A stretch of DNA of 64,000 bases from NCBI GenBank assembly GCA_021108275.1, contig JAIORD010000014.1, positions 1 to 64,000 on the forward strand. The letters are read 5' to 3'. The translations under genes were made by a program, and so were the position numbers. Below the pieces are notes generated by a model that was not told the origin of the DNA, did no database searches, and was given only the letters and a program-made list of their open reading frames with translations. Shown piece after piece: positions 38,705 to 47,055 of this stretch. The first letter of the stretch is position 1. Every line of letters begins with the position of its first letter. Source of the stretch: Methanococcoides sp. (GTDB taxonomy: Archaea > Halobacteriota > Methanosarcinia > Methanosarcinales > Methanosarcinaceae).

Positions 38705-39406
38705 TTATGATCTCATCCAGTCATTCCAGGTTCCTGCCTTCATTTCCAGGATATTAGTAATGTCCTCAAGCTGTTCTTCCGGAATACCGATAACCATTTC
38801 ATCGTCCTTGAGTCCTGCATTCTTGGCAGCGCCATCACAACCAATAGAGATGTTTACTTCTCCGGTGGTATATGGTGAACCGGTAGCATCGGCACATGTG
38901 GACTGGATTCCTGCAAAGTTTGCAGTCATACGACCACCACGTCTATAGATCACAGAATGTGCTATCCTTCTGGCTACAAGGGTGTTTCCGATCACGATAA
39001 TAACATCAGGTCTTGTTGGTGTGTTATCCAGGGGAGCAACGATCGTTGCAACGGTCGATCCGGGTTCAGGTCTTGGCATGTTGTCTACAACACGTTTGGC
39101 AACACTCAGGGAGATTTCCTTTCCAAGTTTACCGAAATACAATTCTCCACTTTTGATCTTGTCAGGATAGTCCTGTAATCCTATAGCTGCAGCACCACCT
39201 TTGCAGGCATGCTCATCCATGGTAGCAAAAGTGACCTTATCATCGAACCTGGCATCCTGAAGCATCTGGCAGTATCTTCTTGGGGCCTCTATCTTTTGTA
39301 AGTCATCCGGAATATCGATTTCCCTTTTTAATAATGATATTGCTACTGGTTTCCCTTTAAGGTCCAGTGTCTCAATAAGCTTCTCACTCATTTTTGTATA
39401 ATCCAT
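38705..39406 (-). CDS. DUF169 protein 2
   Basis: A 233-residue paralogue of the DUF169 protein at 37316 (KGKPVAISLL, RRYCQM, DEHACKGGAAAIGL, AGIQSTCADATG, GCDGAAK). The start at 39406 (MDYTKMSEK) is preferred over 39466 because AGAGGTAATAAC lies just before it. It is divergent from the NifX-like genes at 39585, sharing about 180 bases of upstream DNA. Confidence 0.88.
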   Translation of the reverse strand: MDYTKMSEKLIETLDLKGKPVAISLLKREIDIPDDLQKIEAPRRYCQMLQDARFDDKVTFATMDEHACKGGAAAIGLQDYPDKIKSGELYFGKLGKEISLSVAKRVVDNMPRPEPGSTVATIVAPLDNTPTRPDVIIVIGNTLVARRIAHSVIYRRGGRMTANFAGIQSTCADATGSPYTTGEVNISIGCDGAAKNAGLKDDEMVIGIPEEQLEDITNILEMKAGTWNDWMRS

Positions 39407-39584
39407 GTTATTACCTCTGGAATTTGTACCTGTATTGGGGATCAAAGTTAATTTATCCCTGTTCATTGCATATTCCTTAATATCTCATATGGGAGTAAAT
39501 ATATAAGCGTTGTGAGAAAATTTTATATACATTCCCCCATGTGAGTATTATATAATAACAAATAACTATGAATGAGGGAATTAT

Positions 39585-40040
39585 ATGAAGATATGTGTAA
39601 CAGCCACAGATGAAAATATTAGTGCAGCACTGGATTTACGTTTTGGAAGATGCCCCTACTTTATCCTCGTAGATCCGGAAACTATGGAATTCAAAGCAGT
39701 TGACAACCCGGCAGCTTCAGCGGCAGGTGGAGCAGGTATACAGGCTGCCCAGAACATTTCTGACAAAGGGATCGATGTCCTTCTTACTGGTAGCATCGGT
39801 CCTAACGCCTTCCCGATCCTTTCTGCAGCCGGAATTAAGGTAATGACGGGAGCAAGTGGTTCAGTTATAGATGCGATCCGTCAGTACAAAGAAGGTCAGT
39901 TGCAGGAAACTGGTGGCCCAACAGCACAGGCACATGCGTCCATAGCTCCACCCGGCAGAGGGATGGGTGGACGCAGATCGGGCGGCTCCGGCAGAGGCAT
40001 GGGAGGCGGCGGTGGAGCTGGCAGAGGAATGAATCTTTAA
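39585..40040 (+). CDS. NifX/NifB-type Fe-Mo cofactor-binding domain protein with Gly-Arg tail
   Basis: A 151-residue protein whose first about 105 residues are a dinitrogenase iron-molybdenum cofactor biosynthesis domain (LDLRFGRCPYFILVD; GIDVLLTGSIGPNAF). In nitrogenase systems such domains carry metal clusters; here no nif genes are near, so a general Fe-S or metal carrier is likelier. The tail is very rich in Gly, Arg and Met (RGMGGRRSGGSGRGMGGG). It begins a rightward run with a second NifX-like gene and Fsr. Confidence 0.88.
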   Translation: MKICVTATDENISAALDLRFGRCPYFILVDPETMEFKAVDNPAASAAGGAGIQAAQNISDKGIDVLLTGSIGPNAFPILSAAGIKVMTGASGSVIDAIRQYKEGQLQETGGPTAQAHASIAPPGRGMGGRRSGGSGRGMGGGGGAGRGMNL

Positions 40041-40063
40041 GTTAAGGACTATGAGGTGATAAG

Positions 40064-40435
40064 ATGAAAATATGTGTACCTTCAAGCGGAAAAGGCGGAC
40101 TCGATGATCTCGTTGGCCAGCATTTTGGCAGGGTCCCGACCTACACCATAAAAGACACTGAAACGAATGAAATTAGAACTATCGAAAATAAAAGTGAGCA
40201 TATGGGAGGAGTGGGACTTCCTCCAGAGCTCCTGTCACAGGAAGGAATTGATGTCATGCTTTGTGGGGGACTTGGGGACAAGGCTGTACAACAATTCGAA
40301 CAGTTTGGTATAGAAGTATATGTTGGTGCCAACGGAACAGTAGAAGAGGCCATAATGGCATGGGATGCCGGAAAACTTCCAAAGGCTACGAGTGAAAATG
40401 CCTGCCAGTCACACGAACACCATCACCACGACTAA
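40064..40435 (+). CDS. NifX-type protein with His-rich end
   Basis: A 123-residue second copy of the dinitrogenase cofactor-type domain (DDLVGQHFGRVPTYTI; GIDVMLCGGLGDKA). It ends in SHEHHHHD, a likely metal-binding tail. GAGGTGATAAG precedes ATG. It lies 23 bases after the first NifX-like gene and 26 before fsr, so the three are probably one transcript. Confidence 0.88.
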   Translation: MKICVPSSGKGGLDDLVGQHFGRVPTYTIKDTETNEIRTIENKSEHMGGVGLPPELLSQEGIDVMLCGGLGDKAVQQFEQFGIEVYVGANGTVEEAIMAWDAGKLPKATSENACQSHEHHHHD

Positions 40436-40461
40436 AAATAAAGTATAAAAACTAAAACGAG

Positions 40462-42390
40462 ATGAGACCAATGTCAGAAGAATATAAATGGTTCTTAAAA
40501 AATGCAGTTGTCGATACCGGAATGTGTACCTTATGCGGTGCCTGTGCTGCGGTTTGCCCCTATGAGATAATCGAATTCGATAAGAACGGACCAAAATTAA
40601 AGGAAGAATGCTATAGGAACGGGGAAGGCGCCTGCAAGGATGTTTGCCAGCGTGTTATGACAGATGCAGCCCGTATCTCAATGAACGTGTTCAATTTCAA
40701 GTCATTGCCTCCGACATCTATCGGTCAGTACCAGAAGATAGTTTCTGCAAGGGCTACAGCTCCGTCAATAGCTGAAAATGGCCAGGATGGCGGAGCGGTG
40801 ACCGCGCTTCTCGGATACTGCTTTGACAATGGTCTTATCGATGGTGCTGTTACCACTGCAGGTTTTACAAAACCGGATTCCTGCATTATTACAAGCAAAG
40901 AAGAACTTATGGACACCCAAGGTGCCAAATATTCAGCAGTTCCTGTGATGGCTGCACTACGCCAGAGCAAGGATGAACTGAAAAATGTCGCAATGGTAGG
41001 TGTCCCATGTCAGACATACGGAACCAGAAGGACACAGTTCTTCACAGGTCTGAACGTTCATCCGGTGGAAGTCGGAATGAATGGTGAAAAAGCTGACATT
41101 CCAAATATACCATATACGATCGGCCTGTTCTGCATGGAGAACTTTAACTACGAAAAGTTATCCGAGCACATGAAAAGCCTAGGTATCGATCTGGACAAGA
41201 TCAAGAAATATGCTATCAGGCTTGACGAGATGATCGTTACTACCGATGACGGAGAAATTGAGATCTCCCTGAAGGACATCGCTGACTGTGTATGGGATGG
41301 ATGCCGTATCTGCAGGGATGCTGTTTCCAAAGTTGCAGATATATCAGCAGGACATGTTGGCTCATCTACCGGATGGACCACTTTAATAGCCCGCAATGAT
41401 AAGGGCCTGGAACTTCTTGAAGCAGCAGAAAAGGCTGGATACATAGAGACCATCGACGATGTCGATATCAGCATGATAGAGGACTTTGCAGCTATCAAGA
41501 TGAGAAAGTTCAACAAAGAACTTGATAAACGTCTTGATGCTGAAAAGAAAGTGAACTTCTACTGGGTACGCGATTATCCGGGTGTAAGACCAGAGGCAAA
41601 TGGTACGAATTTCGTGAAGATCAAAACCAACTCCGGTATCGTGCAGCATGATTACATTGCCAGGGTTGCTGAACTTGCAGAGAAGTATGGAGACGGCAGC
41701 CTTGAGCTTACCTCAAGGAAGAGTGTTGAGATACAGGGCGTCAAAGGCGAAAATGTCGATAGCCTGATGGCCGATGTCTATGGCAGTGGTCTCAAGACCA
41801 TTGGAATGGGTTATGCGAATGCCTGTCCGGGAATGGATTACTGTCCCGAGGGACTCGTCACTACTAAGGATCTTGCAAATGAACTTACAATGCAATTCGC
41901 CCAGAAGCTCACTCCACACAAGATGAAGATCGGTGTGGCCGGATGTCCGAACAGCTGTGTAAGGGCAGAGAGCAATGACATTGGTATTGTGGGTCAGCTC
42001 CGTCCGAAGTTGGATACGGAAAAATGTACCGGATGTGGAAGATGCAGTGAATTGTGCAAACTGAATGCTATCTCTGTGATCTCAGGAAAAGCTGTCATCG
42101 ACAGGGACCTCTGCATCAACTGTGGATGGTGTGTCCGTGGTTGTCCACATGAAGCAGCTGTTGAAGACGAGAGAGGTTATTCTTTATGGATCGGCGGTAA
42201 CGATGCAAGAAGACCAACAAATGGTGTTCTTCTGAAGGCATTCTGCACAAAAGAGGAGATCCCTGCCCTGATAGATAAGGTTGGTAAGACCTTTGTCAAA
42301 TACCGGACCAAACCTGGAAAAGAAAGACTTGGTAACATCATTGAACTGGTAGGAGAAGGTCAGTTCATCAGTGAAGTTCTGAAAGAATAA
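40462..42390 (+). CDS. fsr: F420-dependent sulfite reductase (Fsr-like)
   Basis: A 642-residue fusion. The N-terminal half is FpoF/FrhB-like: a ferredoxin motif (CTLCGACAAVCP, residues about 22-33) and the F420-reducing domain with GVPCQTYGTRR. The C-terminal half is a dissimilatory-type siroheme sulfite reductase: CPGMDYC (C-x5-C) and CPNSC (C-x3-C) bind the siroheme-[4Fe-4S] centre, with an inserted ferredoxin pair (CTGCGRCSELC, CINCGWCVRGCP). Known Fsr reduces sulfite to sulfide with F420H2, detoxifying it or supplying sulfur. A second Met (40471) is an alternative start. The NifX-like genes before it suggest cofactor-linked partners. Confidence 0.9.
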   Translation: MRPMSEEYKWFLKNAVVDTGMCTLCGACAAVCPYEIIEFDKNGPKLKEECYRNGEGACKDVCQRVMTDAARISMNVFNFKSLPPTSIGQYQKIVSARATAPSIAENGQDGGAVTALLGYCFDNGLIDGAVTTAGFTKPDSCIITSKEELMDTQGAKYSAVPVMAALRQSKDELKNVAMVGVPCQTYGTRRTQFFTGLNVHPVEVGMNGEKADIPNIPYTIGLFCMENFNYEKLSEHMKSLGIDLDKIKKYAIRLDEMIVTTDDGEIEISLKDIADCVWDGCRICRDAVSKVADISAGHVGSSTGWTTLIARNDKGLELLEAAEKAGYIETIDDVDISMIEDFAAIKMRKFNKELDKRLDAEKKVNFYWVRDYPGVRPEANGTNFVKIKTNSGIVQHDYIARVAELAEKYGDGSLELTSRKSVEIQGVKGENVDSLMADVYGSGLKTIGMGYANACPGMDYCPEGLVTTKDLANELTMQFAQKLTPHKMKIGVAGCPNSCVRAESNDIGIVGQLRPKLDTEKCTGCGRCSELCKLNAISVISGKAVIDRDLCINCGWCVRGCPHEAAVEDERGYSLWIGGNDARRPTNGVLLKAFCTKEEIPALIDKVGKTFVKYRTKPGKERLGNIIELVGEGQFISEVLKE

Positions 42391-42397
42391 GTGGAAT

Positions 42398-42427
42398 GAA
42401 AGACCCCTATGGGGATCTTTTTTTCTT
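42398..42427 (+). terminator. Terminator after fsr
   Basis: AAAGACCCC and GGGGATCTTT form a hairpin with one bulged A and a TAT loop, followed directly by TTTTTTCTTG. It lies 8 bases after the fsr stop and ends the NifX-NifX-fsr unit before the CDF gene. Confidence 0.75.
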
Positions 42428-42454
42428 GCTTGTTTTTTATTGGGTGAACAGAAT

Positions 42455-43690
42455 ATGGCTGTAAAAGAAAAACTCCGATTGGGTGTAAATGCTTCTAAGA
42501 ACTCTACCATTGCACTGGTTTTTCTTGCAGCAATAAAAGGTATCGTGGGTTTCTATTCAGGCAGTTCCTCCCTTCTCGCAGATGCTATTCACACATCAAT
42601 GGATATCTTTACATCCCTTGCAGTGTGGATCGGACTAAAGCTAAGCTTGAAAAGTAGCGGGGAACAGTTCCATTATGGTTACTACAAAGCAGAGAACCTT
42701 GTGGCTCTTTTTGTCTCAGTACTCATTTTATTATCCGGGGTCGAACTTGTCCGTGGGGCCCTGAAAAGTATAAAGGACCCTGTTGAAATGGAACATCAGG
42801 GACTGGCGCTTGGAGCGGCTGTGTTCTCTGTAATTACTATCTATGCCCTTTCACAGTATAAGTTCAAAATAGGAAGACAGATAGGTTCACAGGCATTGAT
42901 CGCAGATGCTACTCATTCGTATACAGATGTATTTAGTTCCATTATCGTTGTTGTTGCTATTACCGGTTCGATGTTTGGCATACACTGGCTTGACGGTGCC
43001 GGGGTTCTTGTTATATCGTTGATCATCTTCAAGCTTGGGATCACAACAGCAAAGGAATCAGCACTGACCCTGATGGATGCATGGCTGGACAGGGATTCTC
43101 TCGAACGTATCCGGCGTTCAGTGAACCATATCCCCGGTGTTAACAAGGTTGATGAGATCAGGCTCAGAAGATCCGGCCTTGTGGTATTTGGGGAGATGCA
43201 GGTAGAAAGTGCAGGAGAATACGACCTACAAATCGTGGAAATGCTTTCTGTTGAGATCGAAGAAGCGGTTAAAAGTGAGATCCCAAATCTGGAACATATT
43301 TCAGTCGATGTAAAACCCGGAAAAATATCCGTGCTCAAAGTCGCGATCCCTGTAATGATGCCGGAGGGATTACGGTCGAAGCTATCCAGACATATCGGAA
43401 AAGCTCCCTATTATATTTTCATCGAGCTGAAAGACAACAAAATAATGAGCTGGGATATTGGTGAGAACCCTGCTGCTGATCTTGATCGAAAAAGGGGTGT
43501 AAAGACAGCGGAGTACTTGGAAGGACAGGGTGTTAATATTGTCATCGTAAAGGATATCGGGGAAGGTCCATTCCACAAATTCCATGACAGCTTTATCAAA
43601 CTATTAGAGATGCCGGATGATGTGGAAGATGTCGAAACACTTATTGGAAAGATCCCTGAGCTGAGAGTGATCACCACTCCTACAGAGTAA
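42455..43690 (+). CDS. CDF metal efflux protein fused to NifX-like domain
   Basis: A 411-residue protein. Residues 1 to about 290 form a cation diffusion facilitator: hydrophobic helices and the metal-site Asp pairs in LLADAIHTSMD and LIADATHSYTD, then the cytoplasmic domain. The last about 115 residues are a dinitrogenase-cofactor-type domain (LRSKLSRHIGKAPYYIFIEL; GVNIVIVKDIG). CDF proteins export divalent metals such as Zn, Fe or Mn. The NifX-like tail could sense or deliver a metal or cluster. ATG at 42455 after GGGTGA is preferred over TTG at 42440. It leads the MinD pair. Confidence 0.88.
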   Translation: MAVKEKLRLGVNASKNSTIALVFLAAIKGIVGFYSGSSSLLADAIHTSMDIFTSLAVWIGLKLSLKSSGEQFHYGYYKAENLVALFVSVLILLSGVELVRGALKSIKDPVEMEHQGLALGAAVFSVITIYALSQYKFKIGRQIGSQALIADATHSYTDVFSSIIVVVAITGSMFGIHWLDGAGVLVISLIIFKLGITTAKESALTLMDAWLDRDSLERIRRSVNHIPGVNKVDEIRLRRSGLVVFGEMQVESAGEYDLQIVEMLSVEIEEAVKSEIPNLEHISVDVKPGKISVLKVAIPVMMPEGLRSKLSRHIGKAPYYIFIELKDNKIMSWDIGENPAADLDRKRGVKTAEYLEGQGVNIVIVKDIGEGPFHKFHDSFIKLLEMPDDVEDVETLIGKIPELRVITTPTE

Positions 43691-43717
43691 TGTTATTTAA
43701 GAATCGGAGACTCATAA

Positions 43718-44572
43718 ATGAAAATTGCAATCGCAAGTGGAAAAGGTGGAACAGGCAAGACCACAGTAGCAGTAAATTTTGCTATCTCTCTAAAGGATGC
43801 GCAGCTTTTCGACTGTGATGTGGAAGAACCAAATTGTAACTTGTTCCTTGGGTATGATCTTGAGAAGGTCGAGGATGTGAATGTTCTAAACCCGGTAATT
43901 GATAAGGAGAAGTGTGACTTTTGCGGCAAATGTTCTGAATTTTGCCAGTTCAATGCCCTTGCCGTTCTACCTGAAGATGTAATGATCTTTCCAACACTCT
44001 GTCATGGCTGCGGTGGATGCAGTATTGTATGTCCGAATGAAGCTATCAGCGAGGTGGGCAGGAAAGTGGGAGTTATCGAAGGTTCGGTGAATGAAGGCCT
44101 CGTATTCTATCAAGGTATGTTGAATATAGGGGAACTCATGACATCGCTTGTGATCAAGGTCTTGCAGGACCATATTGATACGAACGGGATTGCCATCATC
44201 GATGCACCTCCAGGTACTGCCTGCTCGTTCATCGCCTCAGTGAAGAATGTCGATTACTGTATTCTTGTGACCGAATCGACACCTTTTGGGTTCCATGACC
44301 TGAAGCTTGCTGTTGATGTAATAAGGACTCTGGGAATACAATTCGGTGTGGTGATAAATCGGTGCAATATCGGTGACAACAGTGTGGAAGATTACTGTAT
44401 TGAAGAGGGAATTCCGGTCTTGATGAAGATCCCTTACGATAGGGAGATAGCAAGATTGTATTCGCAGGGAATTCCCTTTGTCAATGAAATGCCCGAGTGG
44501 AAAGAACGATTTGTCAAACTTTTCAGAGATGTTACCTCTCTGTATGAAATGGGGAACTGCTCTGAACAATGA
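43718..44572 (+). CDS. MinD-like ATPase with inserted ferredoxin domain 1
   Basis: A 284-residue P-loop ATPase of the Mrp/MinD group with deviant Walker A (SGKGGTGKTT) and, at about residues 60-110, two inserted [4Fe-4S] motifs (CDFCGKCSEFCQ, CHGCGGCSIVCP). A second P-loop family motif is IIDAPPGTACS. Such proteins are thought to act as ATP-dependent Fe-S carriers or regulators. It lies 27 bases after the CDF-NifX gene, and a paralogue follows 43 bases later. Confidence 0.92.
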   Translation: MKIAIASGKGGTGKTTVAVNFAISLKDAQLFDCDVEEPNCNLFLGYDLEKVEDVNVLNPVIDKEKCDFCGKCSEFCQFNALAVLPEDVMIFPTLCHGCGGCSIVCPNEAISEVGRKVGVIEGSVNEGLVFYQGMLNIGELMTSLVIKVLQDHIDTNGIAIIDAPPGTACSFIASVKNVDYCILVTESTPFGFHDLKLAVDVIRTLGIQFGVVINRCNIGDNSVEDYCIEEGIPVLMKIPYDREIARLYSQGIPFVNEMPEWKERFVKLFRDVTSLYEMGNCSEQ

Positions 44573-44615
44573 TCAAAGGAAGTGATATGGTGATAAAGAT
44601 CCTCGGAGAATTTAC

Positions 44616-45488
44616 ATGAAACAGCTCACTTTAATAAGTGGAAAGGGTGGCACAGGAAAGACTACTATCGCAGCAGCGTTTGCTTCACTTGCAGAAAACG
44701 CTGTGATAGCTGATTGTGATGTGGATGCAGCCGATATGCACCTGATATTGAACCCGGAGATAATTGAAACAATAGACTTCTATGGTCTGAAGGAAGCCTA
44801 TATTGATAGCTCCCTATGCATTCAATGTGGACTGTGCAAAGAGAATTGCAGGTTCGATGCAATTACTGATGATATCAAGGTCGATAGCTTCGAATGTGAG
44901 GGCTGTGGCGTATGTGCTCATATCTGTCCCGAAGGAGCTATAACTATGGTTGAAAGAAAAGCAGGAGAAGCTTATCTTTCTGAAACCAGATTCGGACCAA
45001 TGGCACATGCAAAACTCAGTGTAGGGGAGGAAGCAAGTGGTAAACTGGTAGCGCTTGTAAGGGAGAACTCAAGAGACCTTGCTGAAAGATATGGAAAGGA
45101 CCTTATCATCATTGATGGTCCTCCTGGTACAGGTTGCTCTCTGATCGCTTCCATTACCGGTGTTGATATGGTTGCGGTCGTAACCGAACCTAGTGTATCA
45201 GGAATTCATGACCTAGAACGGGTTCTGGGCGTAGCCGGCCACTTTAATATCCCGGCGGTGGTCTGTATAAACAAGTACGATATAAACGAAGAGAACACCC
45301 GTATTATTGAAGATTATTGCAGGGATAACGGGATCGATGTTGTAGGAAAGCTTCCTCTTAGCAGAATTCCGACCGAGGCAATGATCCAGGAAAAGACGGT
45401 GATGGAATATTCAGGTAATGAATTGCCAGATAAGTTCTCAGAAAAACTAAAAGATATGTGGGGAAGCGTTATGAGAAGCCTGAACTGA
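44616..45488 (+). CDS. MinD-like ATPase with inserted ferredoxin domain 2
   Basis: A 290-residue paralogue of the gene at 43718: Walker A SGKGGTGKTT, ferredoxin motifs CIQCGLCKENCR and CEGCGVCAHICP, and IIDGPPGTGCS. The pair probably forms a heterodimer, as is common for these adjacent genes in anaerobes. It ends beside convergent nadA; a short inverted repeat (GCCTGAA/TTCAGGC, 45478-45509) spans the junction and may terminate both. Confidence 0.92.
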   Translation: MKQLTLISGKGGTGKTTIAAAFASLAENAVIADCDVDAADMHLILNPEIIETIDFYGLKEAYIDSSLCIQCGLCKENCRFDAITDDIKVDSFECEGCGVCAHICPEGAITMVERKAGEAYLSETRFGPMAHAKLSVGEEASGKLVALVRENSRDLAERYGKDLIIIDGPPGTGCSLIASITGVDMVAVVTEPSVSGIHDLERVLGVAGHFNIPAVVCINKYDINEENTRIIEDYCRDNGIDVVGKLPLSRIPTEAMIQEKTVMEYSGNELPDKFSEKLKDMWGSVMRSLN

Positions 45489-45526
45489 AACATTGGTCAT
45501 GCTTCAGGCCATGCTTTCATATAATG

Positions 45527-46447
45527 TCACATAGTACGTTTGACCGCAAGCATCCTGTCAAGGGCTTTCTTTGCTTTAATCCTTGTATCTTCAGGTACAG
45601 TGATAACATACTGCATGTTCTCAAGAGCATCGAGGACGGATTCAAGAGTTGTTATCTTCATGTTCGTACAGATAGTGAACTCGGAAACATAATAGAAGTT
45701 CTTTTCCGGATTCTCTTTACTAAGCCTATGAAGGAGTCCGTTCTCCGTACCGATGATGAATTCCTTTGCATCGGACTTCTTCGCATAGTTCAATATACCG
45801 GTTGTGCTCAACACCTCATCAGCAAGGTCCAGCACTTCTGTGCGACATTCGGGATGTGCCAGGAACAGTGCGTTTGGATGTTCTTCCTTTGCTTTAATTA
45901 CGTCATGGCCACGCATCTGGTGATGTGTGGGGCAGAAACCATCCCATGGGTAGATCTTCTTATCCGTGAAGCCTGCAACATAGTTTCCGAGGTTCTTGTC
46001 CGGAACAAAGATCACCTCATCTTCTTCAAGGGAGTTCACCACATCGATGGCATTGGCTGAGGTGCAGCAAATGTCGCACTGTGCTTTTATCAGTGCAGAT
46101 GAGTTCACATAGCACACAACAGCAGCATCAGGGTGCTTCTTCTTTTCGTCATCAAGGGATATGACATCCACCATCTCAGCCATGGGACAGCCTGCTTCCT
46201 TTTCAGGAAGAAGCACTGTCTTTTCCGAACTTAAGATCGCTGCACTCTCCGCCATGAAATCAACACCACAGAATACGATAACATCCGCATCCGAATTGAC
46301 CACTTGCTGGCTCAATCCCAAAGAATCGCCTGTAAAATCTGCAATGTCCTGTACTTCGGGACGTTGATAGTTATGAGCAAGAATAACTGCATTAAGTTCC
46401 GTTTTTAATTTATTGATCCTTTCAATGATCTCTTTCATGTCCTGCAT
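45527..46447 (-). CDS. nadA: Quinolinate synthase NadA
   Basis: A 306-residue [4Fe-4S] enzyme that condenses iminoaspartate with dihydroxyacetone phosphate to quinolinate in NAD synthesis. Family features: [31 protein letters not shown], and cluster cysteines in [17 protein letters not shown] and [13 protein letters not shown]. Length is normal. The usual partners nadB/nadX and nadC are not adjacent. Leftward; TGA stop. Confidence 0.96.
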   Translation of the reverse strand: MQDMKEIIERINKLKTELNAVILAHNYQRPEVQDIADFTGDSLGLSQQVVNSDADVIVFCGVDFMAESAAILSSEKTVLLPEKEAGCPMAEMVDVISLDDEKKKHPDAAVVCYVNSSALIKAQCDICCTSANAIDVVNSLEEDEVIFVPDKNLGNYVAGFTDKKIYPWDGFCPTHHQMRGHDVIKAKEEHPNALFLAHPECRTEVLDLADEVLSTTGILNYAKKSDAKEFIIGTENGLLHRLSKENPEKNFYYVSEFTICTNMKITTLESVLDALENMQYVITVPEDTRIKAKKALDRMLAVKRTM

Positions 46448-46464
46448 ATTCTCACCATGTAAAT

Positions 46465-46553
46465 ATCGCTTATTGAGCTATATCAATCTTACCTATATTT
46501 TATATAATTCATTTAATTTTATCGTCGTAGTCTATTTAAATCAAATAAGCGAT
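46465..46553. promoter_or_regulatory. Inverted ATCGCTTATT pair before nadA
   Basis: ATCGCTTATT (46465-46474) and its exact complement AATAAGCGAT (46544-46553) flank 69 bases just upstream of nadA. They could be operator half-sites for a looped repressor, or chance in AT-rich DNA. Confidence 0.3.
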
Positions 46554-46563
46554 AATACCTTAT

Positions 46564-46578
46564 GTTAACACCGTTAAC
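46564..46578. promoter_or_regulatory. GTTAAC palindrome before copZ-like gene
   Basis: GTTAACACCGTTAAC lies 103 bases before the copper-chaperone start. A related palindrome (GCTAACAGTGTTAAC, 12 of 15 identical) lies at nearly the same distance before the NosD-like gene at 51056. A possible shared operator. Confidence 0.3.
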
Positions 46579-46681
46579 TGACGATTGTAAATATTTGTTG
46601 CTTTAAGTAATTAACGGCAGCATAAAATATTGCATAAGTATAAATTATTGTAAAACCCTCTTAATTTAGGGAGTGAAATAA

Positions 46682-46885
46682 ATGGTAGAGACCAAAATAA
46701 AAGTTGACGGCATGTCATGTGGGCACTGCAAGATGCATGTTGAAAAAGCAATATCCGGGGTTGGGGGAGTTTCATCCGTAGATGTCGATCTCGACAAAGG
46801 TGAAGCTAAAGTCTCCTATGATGAAAATGCAACGGACATCGATGCTATTAAAAAAGCTGTGAACGATTCCGGATACAAGGCTTAA
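46682..46885 (+). CDS. copZ: CopZ-like heavy-metal-binding protein
   Basis: A 67-residue single HMA domain with the metal site GMSCGHC (residues 9-15) and the fold's typical pattern ending AVNDSGYKA. Such proteins carry Cu(I) to a P-type ATPase, and copA follows 170 bases downstream. GGGAGTGAAATAA precedes ATG. Its own terminator-like T-run (near 46900) suggests a separate transcript. Confidence 0.92.
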   Translation: MVETKIKVDGMSCGHCKMHVEKAISGVGGVSSVDVDLDKGEAKVSYDENATDIDAIKKAVNDSGYKA

Positions 46886-47055
46886 GGCCTTATCTTTTTA
46901 TTATTTTTTTATGCTGCACGATAAGCAGTATTTTTAGACAGAAATATCCTATTAACAATTGTGCAACAACATAGAATCTAAAATTTTCGACAGCATTAGG
47001 TATATCTGTATTTTGCATGGACCGAATCAAACAAGATCATGAATGATGTGAAAGT

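Noticed and set aside
39960-40040. Gly/Arg-rich end of the first NifX-like protein as a frameshift artefact
   Set aside because: The frame is continuous and ends just before a good ribosome site for the next gene; such low-complexity tails occur in this family.
45458-46060. 200-codon frame opposite nadA
   Set aside because: nadA on the other strand is unmistakable; the long frame follows from codon bias.
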